Assembly (NCBI GenBank): GCA_900540545.1
Contig: UQGJ01000071.1
Location: 1 to 13,160, forward strand
Length of the DNA: 13,160 nucleotides
Source: an uncultured Eubacteriales bacterium
GTDB taxonomy: Bacteria; Bacillota; Clostridia; Oscillospirales; Oscillospiraceae
Direction: 5' to 3'
Position numbers and translations under genes: made by a program
Part shown: positions 6,491-12,401 of the stretch, one piece after another
Numbering within the stretch: the stretch's first letter is position 1
Layout of the letters: each line of letters starts with the position of its first letter
The notes under the pieces: model-generated
Database searches by the model: none
Seen by the model: the letters and a program-made list of their open reading frames with translations, nothing else
What the model was told of the DNA's origin: nothing

Positions 6491-7189
6491 TTAAGGGGCG
6501 CTGTCGTAAATGAGATTACCCTGGGCGTCGTAGCCCTTCAGGCGGGTGAGGCTGCTGAAGCTGGCACTGTCCTCCAGGGTGATGAGGGCGGTCCAGACCC
6601 GGTCCCCCGCCGGGACGGCGGTGACGGTGGCGGCGTGGTCCGCCCGCCAGGCCGCCTGCTCCTCCGGCGTCATGTCCTGGGGCGAGGGGGGATTGGGGGA
6701 CATGGTGGCCTCCACCCGGGCGAAGCGGTCGTCGTAGGCGCAGATGCAGACCAGTTGCTGGGTGGTGGTGGAATTGGGCTGGCCGGCGGCGTCCAGTTGG
6801 TATCCGTAGCCCACCCAAGTATAGGAGAGGGGGACGTCCTCTGAGAGCAGGTGTATCTGCATGGGGTGGTCCCGGTCCTCGGTGGTCCACAGGAACCCCG
6901 AAACCCGGCGGAGGACCACGGTGGCGGCGTGGCCGCCGTCCCGGACCACATACCACCGGCCGCCCTCGTTGGATTGGGGGCGGAAGCCGTCGTCCAGCGC
7001 GATGTCGCCGGAGGCCGTGATTTGGCCGGGGCCGAAGAGGGCCTGCCGCTGGGCCATGCCCACGGCCAGGACGGGGGAGGGGACGGCGAAGTCCAGGCTG
7101 CTCCACAGCAGCAGGAGGGCCAGGACCATCAGAAGGGTCCACAGGACGGCCCGGAGGGCCATGGGGATGCGCTTCCAGAGCCGGGTCAT
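6491..7189 (-). CDS. Single-pass membrane protein B of the PadR operon (unknown function)
   Basis: This 232-residue protein has a basic start (MTRLWKRIP), a membrane helix at about 12-29 (LRAVLWTLLMVLALLLLW) and an outer domain of about 200 residues. LFGPG is at 51-55, FLWTTEDRDHPMQIHLL at 99-115, and the terminal signature GYDAQGNLIY at 219-228. These match B-prime (5097-5669) in the same order, with an additional insert near 165-195 (PNPPSPQDMTPEEQAAWRAD). Its ATG overlaps the stop of gene A (ATGA at 7189-7186), so A and B are translationally coupled. The longer frame extending to 7723 is a high-GC shadow of A. The function is not recognised. Pairing with a HAAS-like protein under PadR suggests a two-subunit envelope complex. 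Confidence 0.75.
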   Translation of the reverse strand: MTRLWKRIPMALRAVLWTLLMVLALLLLWSSLDFAVPSPVLAVGMAQRQALFGPGQITASGDIALDDGFRPQSNEGGRWYVVRDGGHAATVVLRRVSGFLWTTEDRDHPMQIHLLSEDVPLSYTWVGYGYQLDAAGQPNSTTTQQLVCICAYDDRFARVEATMSPNPPSPQDMTPEEQAAWRADHAATVTAVPAGDRVWTALITLEDSASFSSLTRLKGYDAQGNLIYDSAP

Positions 7190-7953
7190 GGCGCGGCCTC
7201 CTCTCGGAGCTGTACGGTAAAGCGGACGCTGCCCTTGCCGGGGTCCAGGGTCAGGGTGAGCCGGGCGGCGGCGGGGTCCACCTCCACCACGCCGGCCTCC
7301 TGCCAGGAGCCAAAAAGGGCGCTGTCCGTGCTGAAGAACAGGGTGCTGTTCCATGCATAGCGGTTGCCCAGGTCGTCCACGGCGGAGAGGGCGTACCAGG
7401 GCGCGTCCAGAGCGCCCAGCCAGGGCTGGAGGTGGCGCTCGGAGACCAGGAAAAACACCATCAGCCCCCCATCCGGGTCGGTGTAGACCAGGGCCTCTCC
7501 CGCGGCGCGCAGGTGGTAGTCCCCCACCCGGCCGGAGCCGGAGACGGGGCGGGAACCCACCAGCGTGTAGGCAGGGCGGGCGAGCTGGTCCTGGGCCTGG
7601 GCCAGGCTCTGGGTGGGGAGCAGGGGGGTCAGACCGCCGTGGCTGTCCGCCCAGGACAGGCCCACGAAGAGGAAGAGGATGAGGGCGATGACGGTCAGGG
7701 CGAGGGAGCACCGGGCGATCCACCAGGGCCAGGGGGAGTGGCAGCGGTTCAGGGCCCGGCCCAGCTCCGCCGGGTCCCCCATGGCCGACACGGCACTGCG
7801 GGCGGCATCATCGGGGTCCACGCCCTGGGCCATCAGGTCGGCGGCGTGGTCCTCCAGATGGGCGGTGAGCTCGGCGGTGATGCCGTTCCGGGCGTAGACG
7901 GCCTGGACGTGACCGCAGACGGCGGCGCAGAAGGCCGCGAACCGGTCCTCCAT
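7186..7953 (-). CDS. Permease-prefix (HAAS-like) domain membrane protein A
   Basis: The 255 residues carry the HAAS-like helical domain at 1-72 (MEDRFAAFCAAVCGHVQ, then ELTAHLEDHA at 28-37 and AMGDPAELGRALNRCH). A membrane helix follows at about 79-99 (IARCSLALTVIALILFLFVGL), then an outer domain of about 155 residues. Cys9 and Cys13 are conserved with the paralogue A-prime. In this family the cytoplasmic prefix is thought to pass a signal to, or hold, the PadR regulator, whose gene lies directly upstream. The start ATG overlaps the PadR stop by one base (TGATG at 7955-7951) with only a weak AGGTG ribosome site, so translation is probably coupled to PadR. The frame continues upstream to 8307 without a credible start. 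Confidence 0.82.
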   Translation of the reverse strand: MEDRFAAFCAAVCGHVQAVYARNGITAELTAHLEDHAADLMAQGVDPDDAARSAVSAMGDPAELGRALNRCHSPWPWWIARCSLALTVIALILFLFVGLSWADSHGGLTPLLPTQSLAQAQDQLARPAYTLVGSRPVSGSGRVGDYHLRAAGEALVYTDPDGGLMVFFLVSERHLQPWLGALDAPWYALSAVDDLGNRYAWNSTLFFSTDSALFGSWQEAGVVEVDPAAARLTLTLDPGKGSVRFTVQLREEAAP

Positions 7954-8300
7954 CACACCTGGGCGGGGAGCGGGTCGGCGGCCAGGATGGCGTTGACCTT
8001 CTCGGAAAAGCTGACCCACTCCTTTTTCTGCTCCTCCAGCGCGTCCAGGCCCTTTTTGGTGATGTGGTAATACTTGCGCATCCGGCCCGTGGGCGCCTCT
8101 TTTTCGTAGGACTTCACGGCCTTTTCCTTCTCCAGGCTGTGGAGAATGGGGTAGAGGGTCCCCTCCTTCAGGGTAAAGGTGTGGTCGCTCCTGGCGTCCA
8201 GCTCGGCAATCATCTCGTAGCCGTACTTGTCCCCCTTGGACAGCAGGGAGAGGACCAGCAGGGTGGTGCTGCCGGAGAGCAGGCTCTTGTCGGACTTCAT
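7953..8300 (-). CDS. PadR-family transcriptional regulator
   Basis: The 115 residues form a winged helix-turn-helix of the PadR type: KYGYEMIAELDA (25-36), LKEGTLYPILHSLEKE (44-59) and wing GRMRKYYHITKKGLDALEE (72-90), followed by a C-terminal dimer helix. The length matches the short PadR subfamily that pairs with DUF1700/HAAS membrane proteins. Start ATG 8300 is chosen because AAAGGAG sits 8 bp upstream; an upstream in-frame ATG at 8330 lacks this spacing. It is the first gene of a five-gene operon and is followed without a gap by A. PadR proteins usually repress their own operon by binding a palindrome in the promoter. Such a palindrome lies between the -35 and -10 boxes at 8349-8369. Confidence 0.92.
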   Translation of the reverse strand: MKSDKSLLSGSTTLLVLSLLSKGDKYGYEMIAELDARSDHTFTLKEGTLYPILHSLEKEKAVKSYEKEAPTGRMRKYYHITKKGLDALEEQKKEWVSFSEKVNAILAADPLPAQV

Positions 8301-8340
8301 GGGACATGCTCCTTTCTGTGCGGGATACATCGGGTGTCTA

Positions 8341-8374
8341 GGTATAGTATACCTCGGGGGACGAGGTATGTCAA
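8341..8374 (-). promoter_or_regulatory. Sigma-A promoter of the PadR operon with overlapping palindromic operator
   Basis: On the - strand the -35 box is TTGACA (8374-8369), the spacer is 17 bp and the -10 box is TATACT (8351-8346). The spacer is covered by an inverted repeat, ATACCTCG (8349-8356) and CGAGGTAT (8362-8369), separated by 5 bp. A second palindrome, GGTATAGTATACC (8341-8353), covers the -10 box. Binding of a dimer here would block polymerase, as expected for PadR autorepression. The operator role is inferred from geometry. Confidence 0.85.
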
Positions 8375-8384
8375 GGGGAGGTTC

Positions 8385-8485
8385 CTGCCGGGGGCGTTCC
8401 TTTCTCGTTTGAGAAAGGAACCGAAAGAAAACCAGGGGGCCGACACGGGGCTTTTCAAGCCCCTATTGTCGGCCCCCTGGACCCC
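8385..8485. repeat. Composite structured repeat, copy 1
   Basis: CCGGGGGC (8388-8395) leads into hairpin 1: arms GTTCCTTTCTC (8396-8406) and GAGAAAGGAAC (8411-8421), loop GTTT. A linker CGAAAGAAAA follows. Hairpin 2 has arms CCAGGGGGCCGACA (8432-8445) and TGTCGGCCCCCTGG (8467-8480), with an inner stem GGGGCTT/AAGCCCC. ACCCC follows. The same order of parts is found in reverse at 8940-9010 and begins again at 13127. Confidence 0.8.
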
Positions 8486-8698
8486 GGGATGCGTCCGGGC
8501 GGCGGTACAGTTTATGTTGGTTGGCAAGACTTGAAAGCCGTTGCAGCCCGTATCGGTCTGGCGCTTGAACAACTCCGGCTGCCGCCCCTCGGCATATGAC
8601 CTGGAAAAACTTGATAGTAGTTGCGTTTTACTCGGTGCAAACAAGCCGCCATTGGTCTGTCGTTTTTGAATTGGACTTCTGCTCAGTGCCAGTGTGCA
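8486..8698. other. Gene-free stretch with degenerate direct repeats
   Basis: No credible gene is seen. Two related units begin with ACTTGA-A/T-AG...GTTGC at 8529 and 8609, and each is followed by GGTCTG-G/T-CG and TTGAA (near 8556 and 8653). The composition is less G-rich than its surroundings. It looks like decayed repeat DNA. A small RNA cannot be excluded. Confidence 0.4.
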
Positions 8699-8765
8699 CG
8701 GGCGGCTGATAGCCGCCCCTACAAGGGGGCTGGTGCGTTGGCGCGCCGAGTCGTCGCGCCCCACA
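8699..8765. repeat. Palindromic modules 1 and 3
   Basis: Module 1 is the hairpin GGGCGGCT (8700-8707)/AGCCGCCC (8711-8718), followed by CCTACA. Module 3 at 8740-8765 matches 1851-1876 at 25 of 26 positions. Both modules also occur inside the tail operon gap at 1747-1876. Confidence 0.8.
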
Positions 8766-8821
8766 CGATGAGAGACCAGCCTTGCCGGGCCTTGCCATGC
8801 TAGGCGCGCCCCCCGTCCATA

Positions 8822-8920
8822 CCCCAGCGGGCCGCCGTTCAGGCCCGCCGGGGAGAGGAAGAACAAACGAAACGGAGCGAATGCCCGGCATAGCCGGGTG
8901 TAGCGGAGCGCAGTTTGTTC
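8822..8920. repeat. Cluster of hairpins including a nested inverted repeat
   Basis: Arms GCGGGCC (8827-8833) and GGCCCGC (8842-8848) form one hairpin. A second structure is bounded by GAACAAAC (8861-8868) and GTTTGTTC (8913-8920). It contains the hairpin CCCGGC/GCCGGG (8884-8889/8893-8898), flanked by a direct repeat CGGAGCG. No protein is seen in any frame with a supported start. Confidence 0.65.
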
Positions 8921-8939
8921 TGACGACGGCGCCGCTCTT

Positions 8940-9010
8940 AGGTCCAGGGCCGCAGCCCTGGTCGTTTCTTCCCAGGGTTCTTTTCGAGAAAAGAATCCTG
9001 GCCCCCGCGG
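8940..9010. repeat. Composite structured repeat, copy 2 (inverted relative to copy 1)
   Basis: Read on the - strand it has the same parts as 8385-8485: CCGCGGGGGC (9010-9001), then a 14-bp hairpin with one G-T pair (8972-8985/8988-9001). A linker GGAAGAAACGA follows, then the hairpin CCAGGGC/GCCCTGG (8944-8950/8955-8961) and ACC. It lies directly after the dehydrogenase stop but has no T tract, so it is a poor terminator. Confidence 0.75.
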
Positions 9011-9036
9011 CAGCGGCCCCCCGGACGGGGACTCCC

Positions 9037-10002
9037 TCACTTCATCCGGTTTTTCAGCGGCTCCCCGGCCAGGTAGCGCTTCAGGTTTTCCAGGGCGATG
9101 GACACGATGCGCTCCCGGGTGCCCTCCAGGTGGAGGCCGCCGGCCACGTGGGGGGTGAGGAGGAGGTCCGGCTCGTTCCACAGGGGGGAGTCCGGGGGTA
9201 AAGGTTCCGGCTCGGTGACGTCCAGACCGGCGCCCCAGAGCTTCCCGGCGCGGAGGGCGGACAGGAGGGCGTCCGGGTCGACGGCCGAGCCCCGGCCGCC
9301 GTTGAGGAGGACGGCCCCGTCCTTCATCAGGTCCAGCCGCCGGGCGTCCATGATGTGGACGGTCTCCGGGGACTGGGGGAGGAAGAGGGCCACCACGTCG
9401 GCCTGGGGGAGCCAGTGGTCCAGCTCGGCGATGGGGTGCAGTTCGTCAAAGCCCGCCGGGGGCGGGGTGACGGTCCGCTTGAGGCCCACGGTATGGGCCC
9501 CCATGGCCTTGCACAGGGCGGCCAGATGGGTGCCGATGTCCCCGGCGCCCACCACCAGCACCGTGGCCCCGTTCAGGCTGCGGACGGTGCCCTGGCTCAG
9601 GTCCCAGGTGCGGGCGGACTGGCTGTCCCGGTAGCGGTGGAGCTTTTTCAGCAGGGTGAGGAGCACGGCGAACATGTGCTCGGCCACCGACGGGCCGTAG
9701 GCCCCCACGGCGGAGGTGAGCATGGCCCCCTGGGGCAGGACGCCGGGTTTCAGGTAGGCGTCCACCCCGGCGCTCCAGGTCTGGAGCCACTTGAGCCGGG
9801 AGAGGGTGGCCACCACGCCGGTCTCCGGGCAGCCCAGCACCACCGTGGCGTCCTGGGCCAGGGCGGGGTCGGAGAGGGGGACGGACCCGCCGTTGAAATC
9901 CATCCCCTGGAAGAACCGCTGCTCCACGCCGGGGGCGGCGGCGCGGAAGGCCGCCGTTTCCTCGGAGGTCAGGGGGAGAAGGTTCAAAATGATGTCGGAC
10001 AT
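9037..10002 (-). CDS. D-2-hydroxyacid dehydrogenase, NAD(P)-dependent
   Basis: The 321-residue cytosolic enzyme interconverts a 2-keto acid and the D-2-hydroxyacid; the exact substrate cannot be read from sequence. The Rossmann motif GAGDIG is at 152-157. The catalytic set is Arg237 (NGGRG), Glu266 (DVTEPEPLP, at the spacing of the family Glu) and His285 (LLTPHVAGG). The N-terminal substrate lobe has WLQTWSAGVDAYL at 72-84, as in the family. The residue after the second beta strand is not an Asp (GLKRTVTPP, 173-181), and the nearby Lys-Arg hints at NADP preference. Start ATG 10002 has AAAAAGGCGG upstream. It is transcribed divergently from the KPR-family gene. Confidence 0.9.
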   Translation of the reverse strand: MSDIILNLLPLTSEETAAFRAAAPGVEQRFFQGMDFNGGSVPLSDPALAQDATVVLGCPETGVVATLSRLKWLQTWSAGVDAYLKPGVLPQGAMLTSAVGAYGPSVAEHMFAVLLTLLKKLHRYRDSQSARTWDLSQGTVRSLNGATVLVVGAGDIGTHLAALCKAMGAHTVGLKRTVTPPPAGFDELHPIAELDHWLPQADVVALFLPQSPETVHIMDARRLDLMKDGAVLLNGGRGSAVDPDALLSALRAGKLWGAGLDVTEPEPLPPDSPLWNEPDLLLTPHVAGGLHLEGTRERIVSIALENLKRYLAGEPLKNRMK

Positions 10003-10039
10003 GAAAACACCGCCTTTTTCTCAAATCGAAAGCGGCATC

Positions 10040-10068
10040 AGTATAGCACGAATTGACGGGCGTGGGAA
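10040..10068 (-). promoter_or_regulatory. Promoter for the D-2-hydroxyacid dehydrogenase gene
   Basis: On the - strand, -35 TTCCCA (10068-10063), a 17-bp spacer and -10 TATACT (10045-10040), with an extended -10 TGC just before it. It interleaves with the divergent + strand promoter at 10053-10081. Confidence 0.65.
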
Positions 10069-10081
10069 TATGATTTACAAT
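10053..10081 (+). promoter_or_regulatory. Promoter for the ketopantoate reductase family gene
   Basis: -35 TTGACG (10053-10058), a 17-bp spacer and -10 TACAAT (10076-10081). The predicted start of transcription is near 10088, followed by the ribosome site AAAAGGGGG (10093-10101), 8 bp before ATG 10110. Confidence 0.8.
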
Positions 10082-10109
10082 ATTTGCAACTGAAAAGGGG
10101 GTCACAGCG

Positions 10110-11057
10110 ATGGAAGCAATCAAACGGGTGACGTTGATCGGCCTGGGGGCCATGGGGGCGGTGTTCGCGCCGGGGCTGTCCCAGGTGCTGGGGGACGGGT
10201 TCCGGGTCATGGCCCAGGGGGCGCGCCGGACGCGGCTGGAGGAGCAGGGGGTCACCATCAACGGGGTCCACTACCGCTTTCCCATCGTGGAGCCGGGGGA
10301 CCGGGACGGCCCGTCGGACCTAGTCATCGTGGCCGTGAAGGACTACGCTCTGGCGGAGGCCCTGGAGCAAATCAGGAACCAGGTGGGGCCGGACACCCTG
10401 GTCATGCCGGTCCTCAACGGCCTCACCGCCCCCCGGCGGACCGGGGCGGTCTACGGCATGGAGCGGGTGCTGTACGCCAGCATGTGGATCGCGGCGTCCA
10501 TGGAGAACGGGGTGGCCACCTTCGGCGCGTCCAGCGGGCTGGTCCGCTTCGGCGCGGCCCGGAACGACCCGCCCAGCCCCGCCGTGGAGCGGGTGGCGGA
10601 CCTGTTCCGGCGGGCGGGCATCCGCTGCGAGGTCCCCGCCGACATGCTCCACTGCATCTGGCTCAAATTCATGGGCAACGTCAGCGAAAACCTGCCCTGC
10701 GCCCTGCTGGGGGTGCCCTACGGGGCCTACCACGCCAGCGGGGACGCCGACGCCCTTCGCCGCGCCGCCATGGAGGAGGTGGCGGCGGTGGCAAAGTGCG
10801 CCGGGGTGGAGCTGACTGCCGGGGATATGGCCCTCCGGGACCAGGTGGTGTCCCGGCTGGACGACGGCAGCCGCCCCTCCACCCTCCAGGACCTGGACAG
10901 GGGCCGCCCCACGGAGGTGGACCTCTTCGCCGGAGAGGTGGTCCGCCTGGGGGAGGAATACGGGGTCCCCACCCCCGTCTGCCGCCTGTTCTACCACGGC
11001 ATTCGGGTGCTGGAGCAGAAGAACGCGGGGGAGATACCGGGGATGAATGAAGAATGA
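10110..11057 (+). CDS. panE: 2-dehydropantoate 2-reductase family enzyme
   Basis: The 315 residues match the ApbA/PanE family, which reduces 2-dehydropantoate to pantoate with NADPH in the pantothenate/CoA pathway. The dinucleotide-binding motif GLGAMG is at 11-16. The catalytic set known from E. coli PanE (K176, N180, N184, S244, E256) is present at matching spacing: Lys186 (WLKF), Asn190, Asn194, Ser257 (STLQD) and Glu269 (RPTEVD). The family also includes paralogues acting on other keto acids, and no other pantothenate gene is visible, so the substrate is not certain. The last five residues (GMNEE) are encoded by a simple ATGAATGAAGAATGA-type repeat that continues past the stop. Confidence 0.85.
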   Translation: MEAIKRVTLIGLGAMGAVFAPGLSQVLGDGFRVMAQGARRTRLEEQGVTINGVHYRFPIVEPGDRDGPSDLVIVAVKDYALAEALEQIRNQVGPDTLVMPVLNGLTAPRRTGAVYGMERVLYASMWIAASMENGVATFGASSGLVRFGAARNDPPSPAVERVADLFRRAGIRCEVPADMLHCIWLKFMGNVSENLPCALLGVPYGAYHASGDADALRRAAMEEVAAVAKCAGVELTAGDMALRDQVVSRLDDGSRPSTLQDLDRGRPTEVDLFAGEVVRLGEEYGVPTPVCRLFYHGIRVLEQKNAGEIPGMNEE

Positions 11058-11125
11058 AAAATGAAGAATGAATAATTGCGCCTGCGGGCGGGACGGGGGA
11101 TGCGGGCGGCCGCAAGGGCCGCCCG
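11044..11125. repeat. Purine-rich simple repeat and GC hairpin after the panE-like gene
   Basis: Bases 11044-11078 are a simple repeat of ATGAATGA / AGAATGAAAA units. They overlap the 3' end of the gene and give several stop codons in a row. A hairpin CGGGCGGCC (11103-11111)/GGCCGCCCG (11117-11125), similar to module 1, follows. No gene is present up to the terminator. Confidence 0.6.
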
Positions 11126-11157
11126 TCGACACGCACAGGCGGGGTTCCTCACGCGAC

Positions 11158-11196
11158 AAAAGAGGCGCGCTGCAACATAGTTGCAGCGCGCCTTTT
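11158..11196. terminator. Bidirectional terminator between the panE-like gene and mreB
   Basis: Arms GGCGCGCTGCAAC (11164-11176) and GTTGCAGCGCGCC (11180-11192) form a perfect 13-bp stem with loop ATA. AAAAGA (11158-11163) lies on the left and TTTT (11193-11196) on the right. It serves the convergent + strand panE-like gene and - strand mreB. Confidence 0.93.
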
Positions 11197-11204
11197 CGAT
11201 GGAT

Positions 11205-12281
11205 TCAGTTCATCTGCTTGCGGCGGGAGATATTCATGGTGCCGTCCTGCATGTCGCCTACCCACTCCAGGCTTTTGCCGGTGCCGTAGGCCACGCAGGA
11301 GATGGCGTCGTCGGCCACGTGGGTCTCGATGCCGGTGTGGGATTCGATGAGCTTGTCGAAGCCCCAGACCAGACTGCCGCCGCCGGTCATGACGATGCCA
11401 TTGGTGGAGATGTCGGCCACCAGCTCCGGGGGGGTGCGCTCCAGAACGCCGTGGATGGCCTCCAGGATGCGGGTGGAGACCTCCTCGAAGGCCTCGATCA
11501 TCTCACTGGAGGTGACGGTGAAGACTCTGGGCAGGCCGGTCATCAGACAGCGGCCCTTGATTTCGATGGTCTGCTCCTCCGGCCGGGGGAAGACGCAGCC
11601 AATCTGCATCTTCAGCTCCTCGGCGGTGCGCTCGCCGATGAGCACGTTGTGCTTGCGGCGGATGTACTTCACGATGGCCTCGTCGAACTGGTCGCCGGCG
11701 ATCTTGATGGAGGTGGACTCCACGATGCCGGACAGGGAGATGACGGCGATGTCGGTGGTGCCGCCGCCGATGTCCACCACCATATGGCCGTCGGGCTGGG
11801 TGATGTCGATGCCCGCGCCGATGGCGGCGGCCAGGGGCTCCTCAATGAGGAACACCTTCCGGGCGCCCGCCTGGACGCCCGCGTCGATGACGGCGCGCTC
11901 CTCCACCTCGGTGATGCCGGAGGGGACGCAGATGACGATGCGGGGCTTGAACAGCCGGAAGGAGGCCACCTTGCGGATGAACTCCTTGAGCATGCGCTCG
12001 GTCATGTCGTAATCGGAGATGACGCCCTCCCGCAGGGGGCGGATGGCCACGATGTTGCCGGGGGTACGGCCCAGCATCTTCTGGGCGTCGGTGCCCACCT
12101 TCAGCAGCTTGCCGGTATTCTTGTCGATGGCGACCACGCTGGGCTCCTGGAGCACGATGCCCTTGCCCTTGACGTAGACGAGAATGGAAGCGGTACCTAA
12201 GTCGATACCGATATCTTTACTGAACATACCTGCACCTCGAAATTTTCTCAGCTTCTGTTTTATTCTGGCCCAGAAACCCAT
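11205..12281 (-). CDS. mreB: Rod-shape actin homologue MreB/Mbl
   Basis: This bacterial actin polymerises under the membrane and directs lateral wall synthesis. Visible are phosphate-1 DLGT (27-30), LGRTPGNIVAIRPL (70-83), phosphate-2 DIGGGTTD (170-177), the connecting region IGERTAEELK (215-224) and the adenosine motif TGGGSL (299-304). The total of 358 residues is slightly longer than usual. ATG 12281 is preferred because AAGGGGA lies 7 bp upstream, and because it adds MGFWARIKQKLRKFRGAG, whose LRKFRG matches the membrane-binding amphipathic start of E. coli MreB (MLKKFRGMFS). ATG 12227 (MFSKDIG) is the alternative, with GAGGTG just upstream; ATG 12302 is less likely. It has its own promoter, and no mreC or mreD follows. 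Confidence 0.95.
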   Translation of the reverse strand: MGFWARIKQKLRKFRGAGMFSKDIGIDLGTASILVYVKGKGIVLQEPSVVAIDKNTGKLLKVGTDAQKMLGRTPGNIVAIRPLREGVISDYDMTERMLKEFIRKVASFRLFKPRIVICVPSGITEVEERAVIDAGVQAGARKVFLIEEPLAAAIGAGIDITQPDGHMVVDIGGGTTDIAVISLSGIVESTSIKIAGDQFDEAIVKYIRRKHNVLIGERTAEELKMQIGCVFPRPEEQTIEIKGRCLMTGLPRVFTVTSSEMIEAFEEVSTRILEAIHGVLERTPPELVADISTNGIVMTGGGSLVWGFDKLIESHTGIETHVADDAISCVAYGTGKSLEWVGDMQDGTMNISRRKQMN

Positions 12282-12324
12282 ATTTGATTCCCCTTGTTCC
12301 ATATCGTCTCAGGAACAATATAGT

Positions 12325-12353
12325 ATTATATAGGCTGTCCCATTTCATTTCAA
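12325..12353 (-). promoter_or_regulatory. Consensus sigma-A promoter of mreB
   Basis: On the - strand, -35 TTGAAA (12353-12348), a 17-bp spacer and a perfect -10 TATAAT (12330-12325). Transcription should start near 12318, giving a leader of about 37 nt to ATG 12281. The surroundings (12300-12400) are clearly more AT-rich than the rest of the window. Confidence 0.88.
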
Positions 12354-12401
12354 CAAGTTTCTGCGAAAAGTCCTTAATTTGTAACTATTTCACATACCCT
12401 G

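Noticed and set aside
8432..8480. tRNA or riboswitch
   Set aside because: It is one long GC hairpin without cloverleaf or known aptamer features, and no tRNA was seen anywhere in the window.
8972..9001. Terminator for the dehydrogenase gene
   Set aside because: The stem is strong, but on the - strand it is followed by GAAGAAACG rather than a T tract. It fits the composite repeat family better.
8385..9010. Possible CRISPR array in the repeat-dense region
   Set aside because: The repeats are few, unevenly spaced and palindromic, with no regular spacers and no cas genes nearby.
8297..9181. 294-codon - strand frame across the gene-free repeat region
   Set aside because: It is made of translated hairpin repeats, overlaps the dehydrogenase and the PadR promoter, and has no ribosome site or domain.
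11181..12200. 339-codon + strand frame opposite mreB
   Set aside because: It is rich in Gly/Asp/His and mirrors the highly conserved mreB gene.
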